From assembly GCA_002698785.1 (NCBI GenBank), contig PAAG01000059.1, forward strand, positions 1 to 64,000: DNA of 64,000 nucleotides. The letters run 5' to 3'. Below, piece after piece: positions 27,114 to 35,829 of the stretch. Within the stretch, counting starts at the first letter, position 1; each line of letters begins with the position of its first letter. Under the pieces are notes generated by a model that did no database searches, had not been told where the DNA came from, and saw only the letters and a program-made list of their open reading frames with translations. This stretch comes from Verrucomicrobiales bacterium (GTDB taxonomy: Bacteria > Verrucomicrobiota > Verrucomicrobiia > Verrucomicrobiales > DEV007). The position numbers and the translations under genes are program-made.

Positions 27114-28291
27114 TGGAGGCTGATTCGTGGATCGTCTGCCAGCTTGGCGCTAGGGAGCACTATGCGATTCCCAGGGCGCTCGCTCAAAGTGGCCGGCAGG
27201 ACTTGTTGATTACCGATCTCTGGTGTCCGCCAGGTTCTGTTTTCTCCAGCTTACCCTCCACGCGGCGCCTAGGGGATCGATACCATTCCGATTTATCCAA
27301 CGCAGATGTTCAAAGCTTTAATGAGCGATTTATCTCATTTGAGATCGCTTCCCGCTTTCAAAAGCAAAGTGGCTGGAAAACAATCATGGCGAGGAACGAT
27401 TTATTTCAGAATCTTGCGGTCACCCAACTGGAAAAGCGATTCGGCAGAGGCCGTGACACCGGCCCTAATTCCATATTCTCCTATAGCTACGCGGCGCGTG
27501 ATATCTTTGCGCTCGCGGACTCTTTTGGAATCGAGAAAGTCTTAGGCCAAATCGACCCTGGGCCGGAAGAGGAACGAAATGTCGCAGAGGAACATCAAAA
27601 GCATCCGGAGTTAGCTTCTCACTGGCAGCCCGCACCTCATGAATACTGGAGTTCATGGAGAGAAGAAATCCGACTAGCCGACCGAATTGTAGTCAATTCC
27701 GAATGGTCGAAGGAATGCCTTCTCAAAGAAGGAGTTCCAGAGGAAAAAATGAAAGTGATTCCTCTTCTCTTCGTAGACAGATCGAAATCTGCAACACCAC
27801 TAAAATCCGAAAGCGGAAAGTTCCGGGTATTATTCCTCGGCACAATCAGTCTGCGCAAGGGTATCGCTCGCCTTCTCTCTGCGATGGAGTTGCTGAAAAG
27901 TGAAAATGTCGAGTTACTTCTGGCAGGCCCTTCAGAAATTGATCCGAGTGCTTGGGAAGATATGGACAATATCACATGGCTGGGGCCTATTCCTCGAAGC
28001 CAAGTCGCAGAGGTTTATCAAAGTGCCGATGTTTTCATTCTTCCCACTCTTTCGGATGGCTTTGCTCTAACCCAATTGGAAGCTCTGTCGTATGGACTTC
28101 CTGTGATCGCCTCAGTATATTGCGGGGAAGCGGTCATAGAGGGCCAGAATGGCTGGATACTTGAAAATCTGGAGCCGGAAACGATAGCACAGACGATCAT
28201 GAGATCGTCGCATGAGTATCGAAGCCTTCCGAAGATTCAGGCAAACGAGTTCGGGCTCGATTCTCTCGCAGAGGCGCTACTGAAGCGGTGA
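27113..28291 (+). CDS. Glycosyltransferase family 4
   Basis: A 392-residue GT-B transferase. The donor domain shows FRVLFLGTISLRKGIARLLSAMELL, FILPTLSDGFALTQLEALSYGLPVIAS and EGQNGWI. The acceptor domain carries LGQIDPGPEEERNVAEE, an unusual acidic loop. It overlaps the previous stop by one base and lies 3 bp before the next start. Its middle position in a run of three GT4 genes suggests successive additions to the same repeat unit. Confidence 0.86.
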   Translation: MEADSWIVCQLGAREHYAIPRALAQSGRQDLLITDLWCPPGSVFSSLPSTRRLGDRYHSDLSNADVQSFNERFISFEIASRFQKQSGWKTIMARNDLFQNLAVTQLEKRFGRGRDTGPNSIFSYSYAARDIFALADSFGIEKVLGQIDPGPEEERNVAEEHQKHPELASHWQPAPHEYWSSWREEIRLADRIVVNSEWSKECLLKEGVPEEKMKVIPLLFVDRSKSATPLKSESGKFRVLFLGTISLRKGIARLLSAMELLKSENVELLLAGPSEIDPSAWEDMDNITWLGPIPRSQVAEVYQSADVFILPTLSDGFALTQLEALSYGLPVIASVYCGEAVIEGQNGWILENLEPETIAQTIMRSSHEYRSLPKIQANEFGLDSLAEALLKR

Positions 28292-28294
28292 GAA

Positions 28295-29500
28295 ATGCGA
28301 GTCGCGTATATATCGAATTCAGCGAAGTCGGATGGTGGCGGAGTGTCTATCGCAATGCTCGACCTAGCCGCGTCAATTGTGAAGAAAGGCACAGACATTG
28401 AAGTTCATGCCTTGGACACGTCAGGGACCGATATCCCTTCGCAAGGCATCGAACCTCAACTCCATGCAATTTCAGGGCGGTTCCCCTTCCCACATTCAGC
28501 CGATATGCGCAAATCTCTCGCGAGAGACGGCATCGATCTCATGCATGTGCATGGTCTCTGGTCATTTCCATCTTTGGCCGTTCCCAAGATAGGAATGACA
28601 ACGGGTGCTCCGTGGATCATCAGCCCTCATGGGATGCTTGATCCATGGGCTCTTCAGAATTCTCGTTGGAAAAAACAAATCGCCAGGTTGCTCTTCGAAA
28701 ATCGACATCTGGAAAAAGCCTCCTGTTTGCATGCGCTATGCGAAAGTGAAGCGGAATCAATTCGAAGTATTGGGTTAACTAATCCCATTTGCACTATCCC
28801 CAACGGGGTGCAATTGCCAAACATATCTCGAACAGAGACTCAAAGAGAAATCGGCCCAAATTTATTACTTTTCTTGGGCCGACTGCATCCGAAGAAAGGC
28901 CTGGAAAATGCACTGCGGGCTTGGCGCTCTTTGGAGACGTCTAGGCGCGCTGGTTGGAATTTTGTGATTGCAGGATGGGATCAGGGCGGTCATGAAGCAG
29001 AATTGAAAGATCTTTGCGACGAACTGGAGATTGTGTGGAACGACCAGAACCAAGGAACTGAATTCCTGGATAGGCTGATGTCTGCGACAGGATCAGAATC
29101 TCAAGTCTTCTTTCCTGGGCCCTTCTTCGGGAACGAAAAAGCGCGACTTCTGCAGAGCGCCAATGCCTTCATACTGCCGAGCTTTAGCGAGGGATTACCA
29201 ATGGCCGTGCTGGAGGCATGGGCATACGAGCTACCGGTCGTCTTGACAAAGCATTGTAATCTGGAAATTGGTCTTGAATACAATGCTGCCATTTCTGTTG
29301 AAACCGAACCGATATCGATCAGCAATGGACTGGACGAATTGTTTTCTCTGTCCGACGCTCAGCGCTCGTCAATGGGAAAAGCGGGTCGTGATTTGGTGGC
29401 AAATCACTTTTCATGGGACTCGGTAGCGAAGGATATGATAGGTGTCTATGAATGGATCATTGGCGGTGGTCCAGCACCACCGTGTGTCGTTGAAGAGTAA
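28295..29500 (+). CDS. Glycosyltransferase family 4
   Basis: A 401-residue GT-B transferase. MRVAYISNSAKSDGGGVSIAMLDLA forms the acceptor loop. LMHVHGLWSFPSLAVP and WIISPHGMLDPWAL are motifs seen in many GT4 surface-sugar enzymes. The donor half has LLFLGRLHPKKGLENALRAW and ILPSFSEGLPMAVLEAWAYELPVVLT with E-x7-E. The family match is strong; sugar specificity is unknown. Eight bases separate it from the polymerase-like gene. Confidence 0.9.
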   Translation: MRVAYISNSAKSDGGGVSIAMLDLAASIVKKGTDIEVHALDTSGTDIPSQGIEPQLHAISGRFPFPHSADMRKSLARDGIDLMHVHGLWSFPSLAVPKIGMTTGAPWIISPHGMLDPWALQNSRWKKQIARLLFENRHLEKASCLHALCESEAESIRSIGLTNPICTIPNGVQLPNISRTETQREIGPNLLLFLGRLHPKKGLENALRAWRSLETSRRAGWNFVIAGWDQGGHEAELKDLCDELEIVWNDQNQGTEFLDRLMSATGSESQVFFPGPFFGNEKARLLQSANAFILPSFSEGLPMAVLEAWAYELPVVLTKHCNLEIGLEYNAAISVETEPISISNGLDELFSLSDAQRSSMGKAGRDLVANHFSWDSVAKDMIGVYEWIIGGGPAPPCVVEE

Positions 29501-29508
29501 TTATAGGA

Positions 29509-30933
29509 ATGTTCGAAAACCTACCCAACCTACCGCTACCATTCTGGATAAGCGGCTTACTTATCCTCGCAGTCGCTACCCACTTCTGGAATCGACGCCG
29601 GACAGCCTATGGCTTCCCGGCACTAGCCGTAATCGGAACCGTTGCAGTCTGGTATGTCGGCGATGCGTTGTATAACGACTATTCGCTCTACCAAACGGTA
29701 TTTCTTCCTGAGACTCTTGCCAGCGCTTGGTGGCAGGTTACTCTCTTTCTGCTGGCTTTCGTCCTATTGATTCCTTTGGTCGGGTCGGCGATGAATCGCT
29801 CCTTTCTTACACGAGGTAGCTCCGTAGTTAGCTTGATTTCCCGAAATCAAATCGAGACCGCTAAATTTCAAACAGCCCTTACTCGATTTCACTGGGTTTT
29901 GCTCTTTGCCTGGACCTGCCTTATGGCGCTCGCTCTAGTGCGAGTCAATTTTGACTTCAAAGGACTTTTCTTTCCTTGGATGGGTTACAAGAGGGAACCG
30001 TGGGGGCGGGACAGGATTGGAGGAGGATTCGACGCTCTACTCTCGCTAGCTCAGTATTTTCAGATTTTTTTAACAGCAGCATTCGGTGTCATCGCGGCGC
30101 TGTCAAAGAACGCGAAAACCCGCTACACCGCGCTCCTTGTATGCTTTCTCGCGATGCCTTACTTCATTTTTGACCGAACCCGAAACACAATGCTGGCAAC
30201 GGTCATGCCTGGGGTTTTGGCCTGGATCTTCATCCGCCTGAAAGGCGGGCTACCTGTAAAAGCGGCAGTCCTGATATGTGCTTTTCTGGTGACCGAATTC
30301 TGGTTTGGCTTTGTGATGGAGAACAGAACGAATCGGAGCATCGCTTCTGCCTTTGCGCAAAGAGACGATTCGAGCAGGAGAGATCATGAACACTTGGGGT
30401 TGAACATGTTCGAAGAACTCACGTGGGTCAATCACTTCATCGAAGAAGGCACTTACACTCCCAACTGGGGCCAGCGTTATTTCGCCGAAGCCGTCAACCC
30501 GATCCCTCGAGCGCTTTGGCCGAATAAACCTCTAATTGGAATCGACTACGCGATCGCACGTGGTCAAGGAGGAGGACGGGGAAGCGCGGCCGGTGTCCAT
30601 GCAACAATCTCCACCGGAATGATAGGACAGGGAGTAGTCAATTTTGGTCGTTTTTTCGGCCCCATTGCCGCGGCACTCTTGATGGCAATCTGGGTTGCCG
30701 TCTTGGCAAGGCAAGATCTGCTGGGACACAACGAACCAGCAAGGCTTCTTCTGTATGGCTTGGGCCTTATCCTGACTTTCAACATGGGAAGAGACATCAC
30801 TCTCCTTGTTCTTTATCCCTTTCTCTTCGGTCTAATTCTCTATCTTGGTTGGAAAAGATTCTTTCTTCACCCGAGCCAAGAGCCTCAGCGACCACAACCA
30901 ACGAAATTACCACCAAATACCACACCAAGTTGA
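29509..30933 (+). CDS. O-antigen polymerase-like multispanning membrane protein
   Basis: A 474-residue protein with about 10-12 hydrophobic segments and one larger loop (about 265-345) holding RDDSSRRDHEHLGLNMFEELTWVNHFIEEG and PIPRALWPNKPLIG. Such a central periplasmic loop, with a conserved-looking RALWPxKP, is common in oligosaccharide repeat-unit polymerases (Wzy-like). It probably joins repeat units or acts as a glycan ligase in the inner membrane. Wzy proteins have little sequence conservation, so the call rests on topology, the loop motif and the setting. The C-terminus is Pro-rich. Confidence 0.65.
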   Translation: MFENLPNLPLPFWISGLLILAVATHFWNRRRTAYGFPALAVIGTVAVWYVGDALYNDYSLYQTVFLPETLASAWWQVTLFLLAFVLLIPLVGSAMNRSFLTRGSSVVSLISRNQIETAKFQTALTRFHWVLLFAWTCLMALALVRVNFDFKGLFFPWMGYKREPWGRDRIGGGFDALLSLAQYFQIFLTAAFGVIAALSKNAKTRYTALLVCFLAMPYFIFDRTRNTMLATVMPGVLAWIFIRLKGGLPVKAAVLICAFLVTEFWFGFVMENRTNRSIASAFAQRDDSSRRDHEHLGLNMFEELTWVNHFIEEGTYTPNWGQRYFAEAVNPIPRALWPNKPLIGIDYAIARGQGGGRGSAAGVHATISTGMIGQGVVNFGRFFGPIAAALLMAIWVAVLARQDLLGHNEPARLLLYGLGLILTFNMGRDITLLVLYPFLFGLILYLGWKRFFLHPSQEPQRPQPTKLPPNTTPS

Positions 30934-30964
30934 TTAGTTCGTTTCGCCAGTTCTAAATCCCCGT

Positions 30965-32083
30965 ATGCGCATTATCTTCCTCAATCAGTTCATCCCACCC
31001 GACCCATCGCCGACGGCGCGTTTGTTAGGGGAGGTCAGTGAGGAACTGCGCAAACAGGGACACGAAGTCGACCACTTGGGTAACCAAGCCGACTATCGAG
31101 GGAAGAAAACACTTCTCGGAAGCCGAGCGCTACGCGAGGTGACCGCGCTTCTGCGCCTCCTGTTTCGAGGATGGTTCACCCGTAAATGTGATCGTCTCGT
31201 TTGCCTGACATCCCCTCCTCTGGTCCTCTTGGTCGGTCGAACAATTGCCTGGATGCACGACGATGCTCAACTCATTCATTGGCCGATGGATCTGTATCCA
31301 GATGTGGCTATAGCTGTTGGCGAAATCCAGGAGAAATCCCTGCTGCATCGCCTTACTTCATCCTGGATGAAGTCTGCATATCGAGATTGCAATACCATCA
31401 TCGCTCTGGATGAAGACATGGCAGATCGACTCCGATCTTACGATATCGAACCCGTCGTCCAGCCCCCATGGCCTCCCCCATTGGAGTCGAACAAGAAAAG
31501 CAAAAACACTCCTGACACACGCACCGAGGATTCGGCTACATCACGATTCACATGGCTCTATTCAGGAAATCTCGGCCGGGCTCACGAATGGTTCACTCTA
31601 CTCAACGCCCAGGAAATCCTCGAAAGGAACAATGTTCCCGCAGACCTGATCTTCCAAGGAGATGGAACGGAGATCGAAAAGGCAAAAGTCTATGCGACAG
31701 AATTGAACCTGAAGCATTGTCATTTTCGCCCCTACACTCCCCCCGAAGATCTCCTTGATACCCTCTGCGATGCAGATTGCCTTATCGCCACCCAGAACCC
31801 GGCAACTCGCGGATGCCTCTGGCCAAGCAAACTAGCTCTGGCCTCTCTACTCGACCGTCCAATCCTCTGGATCGGCCCGGACAATGGCAGCGTCTGGCGC
31901 TGGCTGGAATCAGAGGGACATGGATGTTTTTCAAAAGGTGATGCGAATGCAGTGGCCCACCACATTGAAACACTCAGCAAAAGCCCCACTCCCTCCTCTG
32001 TCTCCTACGAAGAAGTTCAAGACCGGGTAAACGAGGTGAGAGAAAAGGGAATCCGAACGGTCGCGGATTTCATTCTATCCTAA
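30965..32083 (+). CDS. WbuB-like glycosyltransferase (GT4)
   Basis: A 372-residue transferase opening MRIIFLNQFIPPDPSPTARLLGEVSEEL, a start typical of the WbuB / colanic acid WcaI-like group. The donor half has WLYSGNLGRAHEWFTLLNAQEIL, LIFQGDGTEIEKAKVYA and NPATRGCLWPSKLALASLLDRPILWIG. It may be membrane-associated. It begins the four-gene run leading to the exosortase, with 9 bp to the EpsI-like gene, so it could serve the exosortase-linked polysaccharide and not the upstream ABC-exported one. Confidence 0.8.
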   Translation: MRIIFLNQFIPPDPSPTARLLGEVSEELRKQGHEVDHLGNQADYRGKKTLLGSRALREVTALLRLLFRGWFTRKCDRLVCLTSPPLVLLVGRTIAWMHDDAQLIHWPMDLYPDVAIAVGEIQEKSLLHRLTSSWMKSAYRDCNTIIALDEDMADRLRSYDIEPVVQPPWPPPLESNKKSKNTPDTRTEDSATSRFTWLYSGNLGRAHEWFTLLNAQEILERNNVPADLIFQGDGTEIEKAKVYATELNLKHCHFRPYTPPEDLLDTLCDADCLIATQNPATRGCLWPSKLALASLLDRPILWIGPDNGSVWRWLESEGHGCFSKGDANAVAHHIETLSKSPTPSSVSYEEVQDRVNEVREKGIRTVADFILS

Positions 32084-32092
32084 CAACCACCG

Positions 32093-32845
32093 ATGAACGA
32101 TACGCGCCCTCGTTCTTTGACACCGCAAATCTGGTGGATAGGCGTCGTCGCGATCGTAGCTACCGAGCTGTTTGTGATCTGGTGGTTCTCACTGGAAAAG
32201 ACCCACTGGAGCGAAACTCCTCGACTTGCGATCCGTTTGACGGAAGTCGCTCCCTCACATGCCACCCATCGGAAGGAGAATTCCTCTCCGGAACTTTTCT
32301 CATTCGTTCCACAGCCAGATCGCCTGACTGGCTCAATCGAGCAACTCTCATACTCCAAAGCAGTTTGTGGAATGTTTCTGAAGAGCGAAACACTCACCGC
32401 AGCCAGCCCGGCGATTGACCTCTTCTATTTCGAATACGAAACAGGAAATCCACGATTCATTCATGATGTGTTTGGCCATGCACCTGAGGTCTGCATGCGC
32501 TCGTCGGGAGCACAGTTGCGACAAACACATCCCCCTCGCAACATCACCGTTAGTGGGCAATCCATTCCGGTCCGAGTGCTTGAGTTTGAGTCCCCTCTCC
32601 TTTCCGATTCGCTTTGGGTGTTTCGCATTACCTGGCTTCCGCCCGATGCGCCCTACCAATCCACCGATTCCGCCTCTTCTCTTCGTCGAGAAAAACTGCT
32701 CGCTGCGTTCTACCGAAACCCACGCCCTCCCGCCAGAGTCGTTCTGTCAGGGGCGATGAATTTCGAATCTCTTGAATCTGCGTGGAGCACATTCGAATCG
32801 GTAATTGGAAGCAGACTTGAAATTATTGAAGTCTCCGAAGGTTGA
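32093..32845 (+). CDS. EpsI-like exosortase-associated protein
   Basis: A 250-residue protein with one N-terminal membrane anchor (IWWIGVVAIVATELFVIWWF, about 13-32) and a periplasmic domain. FYFEYETGNPRFIHDVFGHAPEVCMRSSGAQL resembles the H-x-PExC core of EpsI (DUF3485), the usual partner of exosortases. Role in polysaccharide export or exosortase function is known only by association. Identification rests on that motif plus adjacency to the exosortase two genes on. Confidence 0.6.
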   Translation: MNDTRPRSLTPQIWWIGVVAIVATELFVIWWFSLEKTHWSETPRLAIRLTEVAPSHATHRKENSSPELFSFVPQPDRLTGSIEQLSYSKAVCGMFLKSETLTAASPAIDLFYFEYETGNPRFIHDVFGHAPEVCMRSSGAQLRQTHPPRNITVSGQSIPVRVLEFESPLLSDSLWVFRITWLPPDAPYQSTDSASSLRREKLLAAFYRNPRPPARVVLSGAMNFESLESAWSTFESVIGSRLEIIEVSEG

Positions 32846-32852
32846 ATTCAAC

Positions 32853-33431
32853 ATGAGGAAATTCCGCATTGCGAGGCGACTTTTCCCCTTCCTCATTGTT
32901 CTCTCGGGATTCACCTATCTCCTCTTTTCTTTCGTCCCCCTCCTGGTCCCCGAAGGTTTCTACGATGTTTCTCAATCACCCGTTCCTGCGGAGATGATTA
33001 TCATGTTAGGCGGAGATCTTCGGCAAAGACTCCCAAAAGCGATCTCCCTGTATGAGAATGGTTTTGCAGTCCACGTCATCATCTCCGGCGCTGACTCAGG
33101 GCAAACCGAGACTCTGAAAAAAGCGATTCCCTCGGATCGACTGCAGGTCGAACCCGACGCCACTTCCACTTGGGAGAACGCCATTCTCTCACGCCCCCTC
33201 CTTGCAGCAATATTGAAGCCGGGAGATACCGTATTACTCGTCACCGACGCTTGGCACACAAGAAGATCGCTTGCCTGTTTTCGAAAAGCGTGTCCGCAAT
33301 ACCGCTTCGTCCCGGTGGCAGCTGATACCATTTCAGGCCCTTACTTTGATTCCAAGAAGGTCAGGAGGCGAGAGTTCGCTGCCCTTCTGCTTTACGTTTT
33401 CAAATACCAGATTGCCCCTTGGCAATCGTAG
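32853..33431 (+). CDS. YdcF/ElyC-like DUF218 membrane protein
   Basis: A 192-residue protein with an N-terminal membrane segment (FPFLIVLSGFTYLLFSFVPLLV) followed by a DUF218 domain. MIIMLGGDLRQRLPKAISLYENG, VIISGADSG, ATSTWENAI and VLLVTDAWHTRRSLACFRKACP are the typical blocks (GG..., S-T-xEN, TxxxHxxRA). Relatives such as ElyC influence lipid-carrier metabolism and envelope assembly. The biochemical activity is not settled. The start at ATG 32853 avoids a 41-bp overlap with the EpsI-like gene. Its position between EpsI-like and exosortase genes is noteworthy. Confidence 0.8.
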   Translation: MRKFRIARRLFPFLIVLSGFTYLLFSFVPLLVPEGFYDVSQSPVPAEMIIMLGGDLRQRLPKAISLYENGFAVHVIISGADSGQTETLKKAIPSDRLQVEPDATSTWENAILSRPLLAAILKPGDTVLLVTDAWHTRRSLACFRKACPQYRFVPVAADTISGPYFDSKKVRRREFAALLLYVFKYQIAPWQS

Positions 33432-33458
33432 GCACCTCCGCTGTGTTTTGAATCGACT

Positions 33459-34343
33459 TTGAGCAACAAAACCAACATACCCTTCTGGGTTTTTCTTTCG
33501 CTTTTATGGGGCCAGTTTTTTCTGGCCCTTTATCCTAGTTGGGCAGACGGGACCTATTATGACTACGGGTTTCTTGTCCCGCCTCTCCTCGTCTACTTCT
33601 TTTTCGTTCGATGGAAAAGCCTGAAAACGAAGTCAGCACCCGGGATAGAGGATCAAGATTCGCATCCTCTCACTGCCCTGCAGATCAGCATAGCTGTGAT
33701 CGCGATCTTCCTCCTGCTAGCCCTCCGCTTAATCGAAACGATCGACTCCGGATGGCGACTGCCCTTGTATCTTCATGGCTTTATTGTTCTGGCAGTCTCA
33801 ACTGTTCTCCTCGCTTCGAGAACAGGACGAAAGGGAATCACGCATTTTTCCCCGGTCGCTCTACTCGCTTTTTTCGCGGTGCCCCTGCCTTCGTCAGTTG
33901 AGGTAATTCTGATTCAACGCCTCACCGACTCGGTAACAGACACAGCGGTTTTCGCCAACCAGTGGATGGGATACCCAGTCGTGGCGTCGGGTCAGACCCT
34001 CCTGGTGAACAGCATTCCTCTCCATGTAAGTGAGGGCTGCAGCGGAATCCGCTCGTTTCAGGGAAGTATTTTCGCAGGATTCGTTGCTGGAGAGTTCTTC
34101 CTTCTCCCCGTAGTCCATAGGATTGTCCTCATTGCTTCAGGATTGATCATAGCCTTTGTGGCAAACACAACCCGCGTCGTCTATTTGGTTCGGCACGCAG
34201 CACTGAAGGGGGATGACAGTTTGGAAGCAATCCACGATGTCAGCGGATACGTTTCACTGACCGCCACCTTGCTTCTTCTCGTGGGAATTGCCTGGTGGTT
34301 CTCAACGATGAACTCAAGAGAAACTGGAAATCCCCTCCTCTGA
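33459..34343 (+). CDS. Exosortase/archaeosortase-family transpeptidase
   Basis: Integral membrane cysteine transpeptidase of 294 residues, TTG start. About eight membrane segments carry the three catalytic landmarks: Cys in HVSEGCSGIRSFQGS (about 191-205), Arg in ANTTRVVYLVRH, and His in AIHDVSGYVSL. Exosortases process PEP-CTERM-type C-terminal signals and are usually encoded inside exopolysaccharide loci, as here with EpsI-like and export genes. No protein in the window ends with a recognisable PEP-TM-Arg signal, so its targets lie elsewhere or use another signal. The last 30 bp overlap the convergent O-antigen ligase gene. Confidence 0.92.
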   Translation: MSNKTNIPFWVFLSLLWGQFFLALYPSWADGTYYDYGFLVPPLLVYFFFVRWKSLKTKSAPGIEDQDSHPLTALQISIAVIAIFLLLALRLIETIDSGWRLPLYLHGFIVLAVSTVLLASRTGRKGITHFSPVALLAFFAVPLPSSVEVILIQRLTDSVTDTAVFANQWMGYPVVASGQTLLVNSIPLHVSEGCSGIRSFQGSIFAGFVAGEFFLLPVVHRIVLIASGLIIAFVANTTRVVYLVRHAALKGDDSLEAIHDVSGYVSLTATLLLLVGIAWWFSTMNSRETGNPLL

Positions 34344-35753
34344 GCTTTCCACCATTCCCTGTTTCCCCTCTTGAGACAGCTCGCCTTTCCGGCGGGCTTT
34401 TTTGTTGTTGGTAGAATACCCTCGATGAGACCTGGCCCCATCTGCCCATAGCATAGCCAGAAAAATCATCACAAGAAACTGGATCGCCGGGATATGAAAC
34501 GGAAAATCCACTAAGGCGTGCAACAGCACCAGCCCAAGCGCAACGAGCAAACAGTTGGAGGAAATTTGTTTGCCCGTCTTTCTTCGCACTCGAATGATAC
34601 TTTTTGTTCCTAACCAGACACCACCTCCAATCAACACAGCCCAACAGGCTGTTCCGAGATAGCCCCATTCGATCAGCGCCTGCAGGTAATCTTGGTGCGC
34701 GAACACCCACACACCGGAAATCCTGTCACCCAGCTCGGTTGTGTAGTAAGGAAAGACCAGATGGAATGTGCCCGGCCCCGTTCCCAAAATTCCGTTATCC
34801 ACAATGGCATGAAGACAGGCACCGTATGCCAGCCATCGTCCTTTCAGACTTCCTCCTGTAGTGATCGTTTCGTCCCATTTCCCAAAGATCGTCATCGCAC
34901 TGGGCAGGATTGCAAAGACCGCTAACCCGACGACCAGAATCACGCCCACAGTGATCGCTATCGGTGATCCTCCAGAACGCCACACTGATCGACGAAAACG
35001 AAATCCCAAAACGAAAATGCCCAAAAGTCCGAGAATATGCCCCGCCTTCGAAGTGTTGACGAATACAGCAACTAGCGTGACAAGGAACACAGCGAACCAG
35101 ATCGATAACCGTACTCCCGTCTCTCCTCGTTCACGACTCCTTATTACGAGCGCCAGTGCAATCGGCCAGCTGAGATTGAGAAAACTCGCCGCATTGGCAT
35201 GATATCGGAACGCGGCAAAAAATACTTCACCAGACCGATCCGGCCCTACCCATAGCATCGAATCGGCACCCGATGCTTTCTGCGCGATTCCTATCAAAGC
35301 AATCATGCCCCCCGCTATCGCGACTGCAGCTAGTAAATTCCAACGCACTTCCCGACTTCGGCAGTAATCTCCCAGAACCAGAAATGCTCCCAGCAACGCA
35401 CCAAGGTGCAGGGCAACGGGCATACTTGTAGCCCGGTCAACCGTCCCGGGTAACCAGGAAATTGCTGATGGTAATGCAGCGAAAGCCCAGGTGTCAGAAC
35501 GGTGCACATACTTTGCGTTCACCAGATAGCAAACGGTCAATGCGACCAAAACCAGAAGAGCAATCCTGCACACTTTCGGATACACCATCCGAATTCCTTT
35601 TCTTTCCAGAATTCGGTGGATCACCCAACCGATAAATGACACTCCAAGAAGAATGTCGATCGCAGATCGAGAGCCAGGCGTCGTCCCTCCGAATGCAATC
35701 GGGGCCAGGAAAATTGCCAAATAGATGGGAACGAGCGAAATGCGACGCGTCAT
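34314..35753 (-). CDS. O-antigen ligase/polymerase family protein (Wzy_C)
   Basis: A 479-residue membrane protein with about 12 hydrophobic segments. The periplasmic loop contains GRWLAYGACLHAIVDNGILGTGPGTFHLVFPYYT and VFAHQDYLQALIEWGYLG, the Wzy_C/WaaL hallmarks (GxGxGxF...HNxxLQ with Gln/Asp variation). It probably polymerises or ligates glycan on undecaprenyl carrier in the periplasm. It is last in the minus-strand export operon, 76 bp after the tyrosine-kinase gene. The C-terminal tail is hydrophilic and its final 30 bp overlap the exosortase gene on the other strand. Polymerase or ligase cannot be decided from sequence. Confidence 0.85.
   Translation of the reverse strand: MTRRISLVPIYLAIFLAPIAFGGTTPGSRSAIDILLGVSFIGWVIHRILERKGIRMVYPKVCRIALLVLVALTVCYLVNAKYVHRSDTWAFAALPSAISWLPGTVDRATSMPVALHLGALLGAFLVLGDYCRSREVRWNLLAAVAIAGGMIALIGIAQKASGADSMLWVGPDRSGEVFFAAFRYHANAASFLNLSWPIALALVIRSRERGETGVRLSIWFAVFLVTLVAVFVNTSKAGHILGLLGIFVLGFRFRRSVWRSGGSPIAITVGVILVVGLAVFAILPSAMTIFGKWDETITTGGSLKGRWLAYGACLHAIVDNGILGTGPGTFHLVFPYYTTELGDRISGVWVFAHQDYLQALIEWGYLGTACWAVLIGGGVWLGTKSIIRVRRKTGKQISSNCLLVALGLVLLHALVDFPFHIPAIQFLVMIFLAMLWADGARSHRGYSTNNKKARRKGELSQEGKQGMVESSEEGISSFS
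34379..34403 (+). terminator. Rho-independent terminator-like hairpin for the plus-strand locus
   Basis: GCTCGCC (34379-34385) pairs with GGCGGGC (34391-34397) over a TTTCC loop, with one G-U pair, and is followed by T6. It starts 36 bp after the exosortase stop and fits the end of the long plus-strand operon. It lies inside the coding sequence of the convergent ligase gene (residues near the C-terminus). Confidence 0.75.
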
Positions 35754-35829
35754 CCCAACATTCTATCACTCAAACTACGTGCTATTCCACCCTGGGATCC
35801 TCGTTCTTTTCCACGAGCCAATTCCAATA

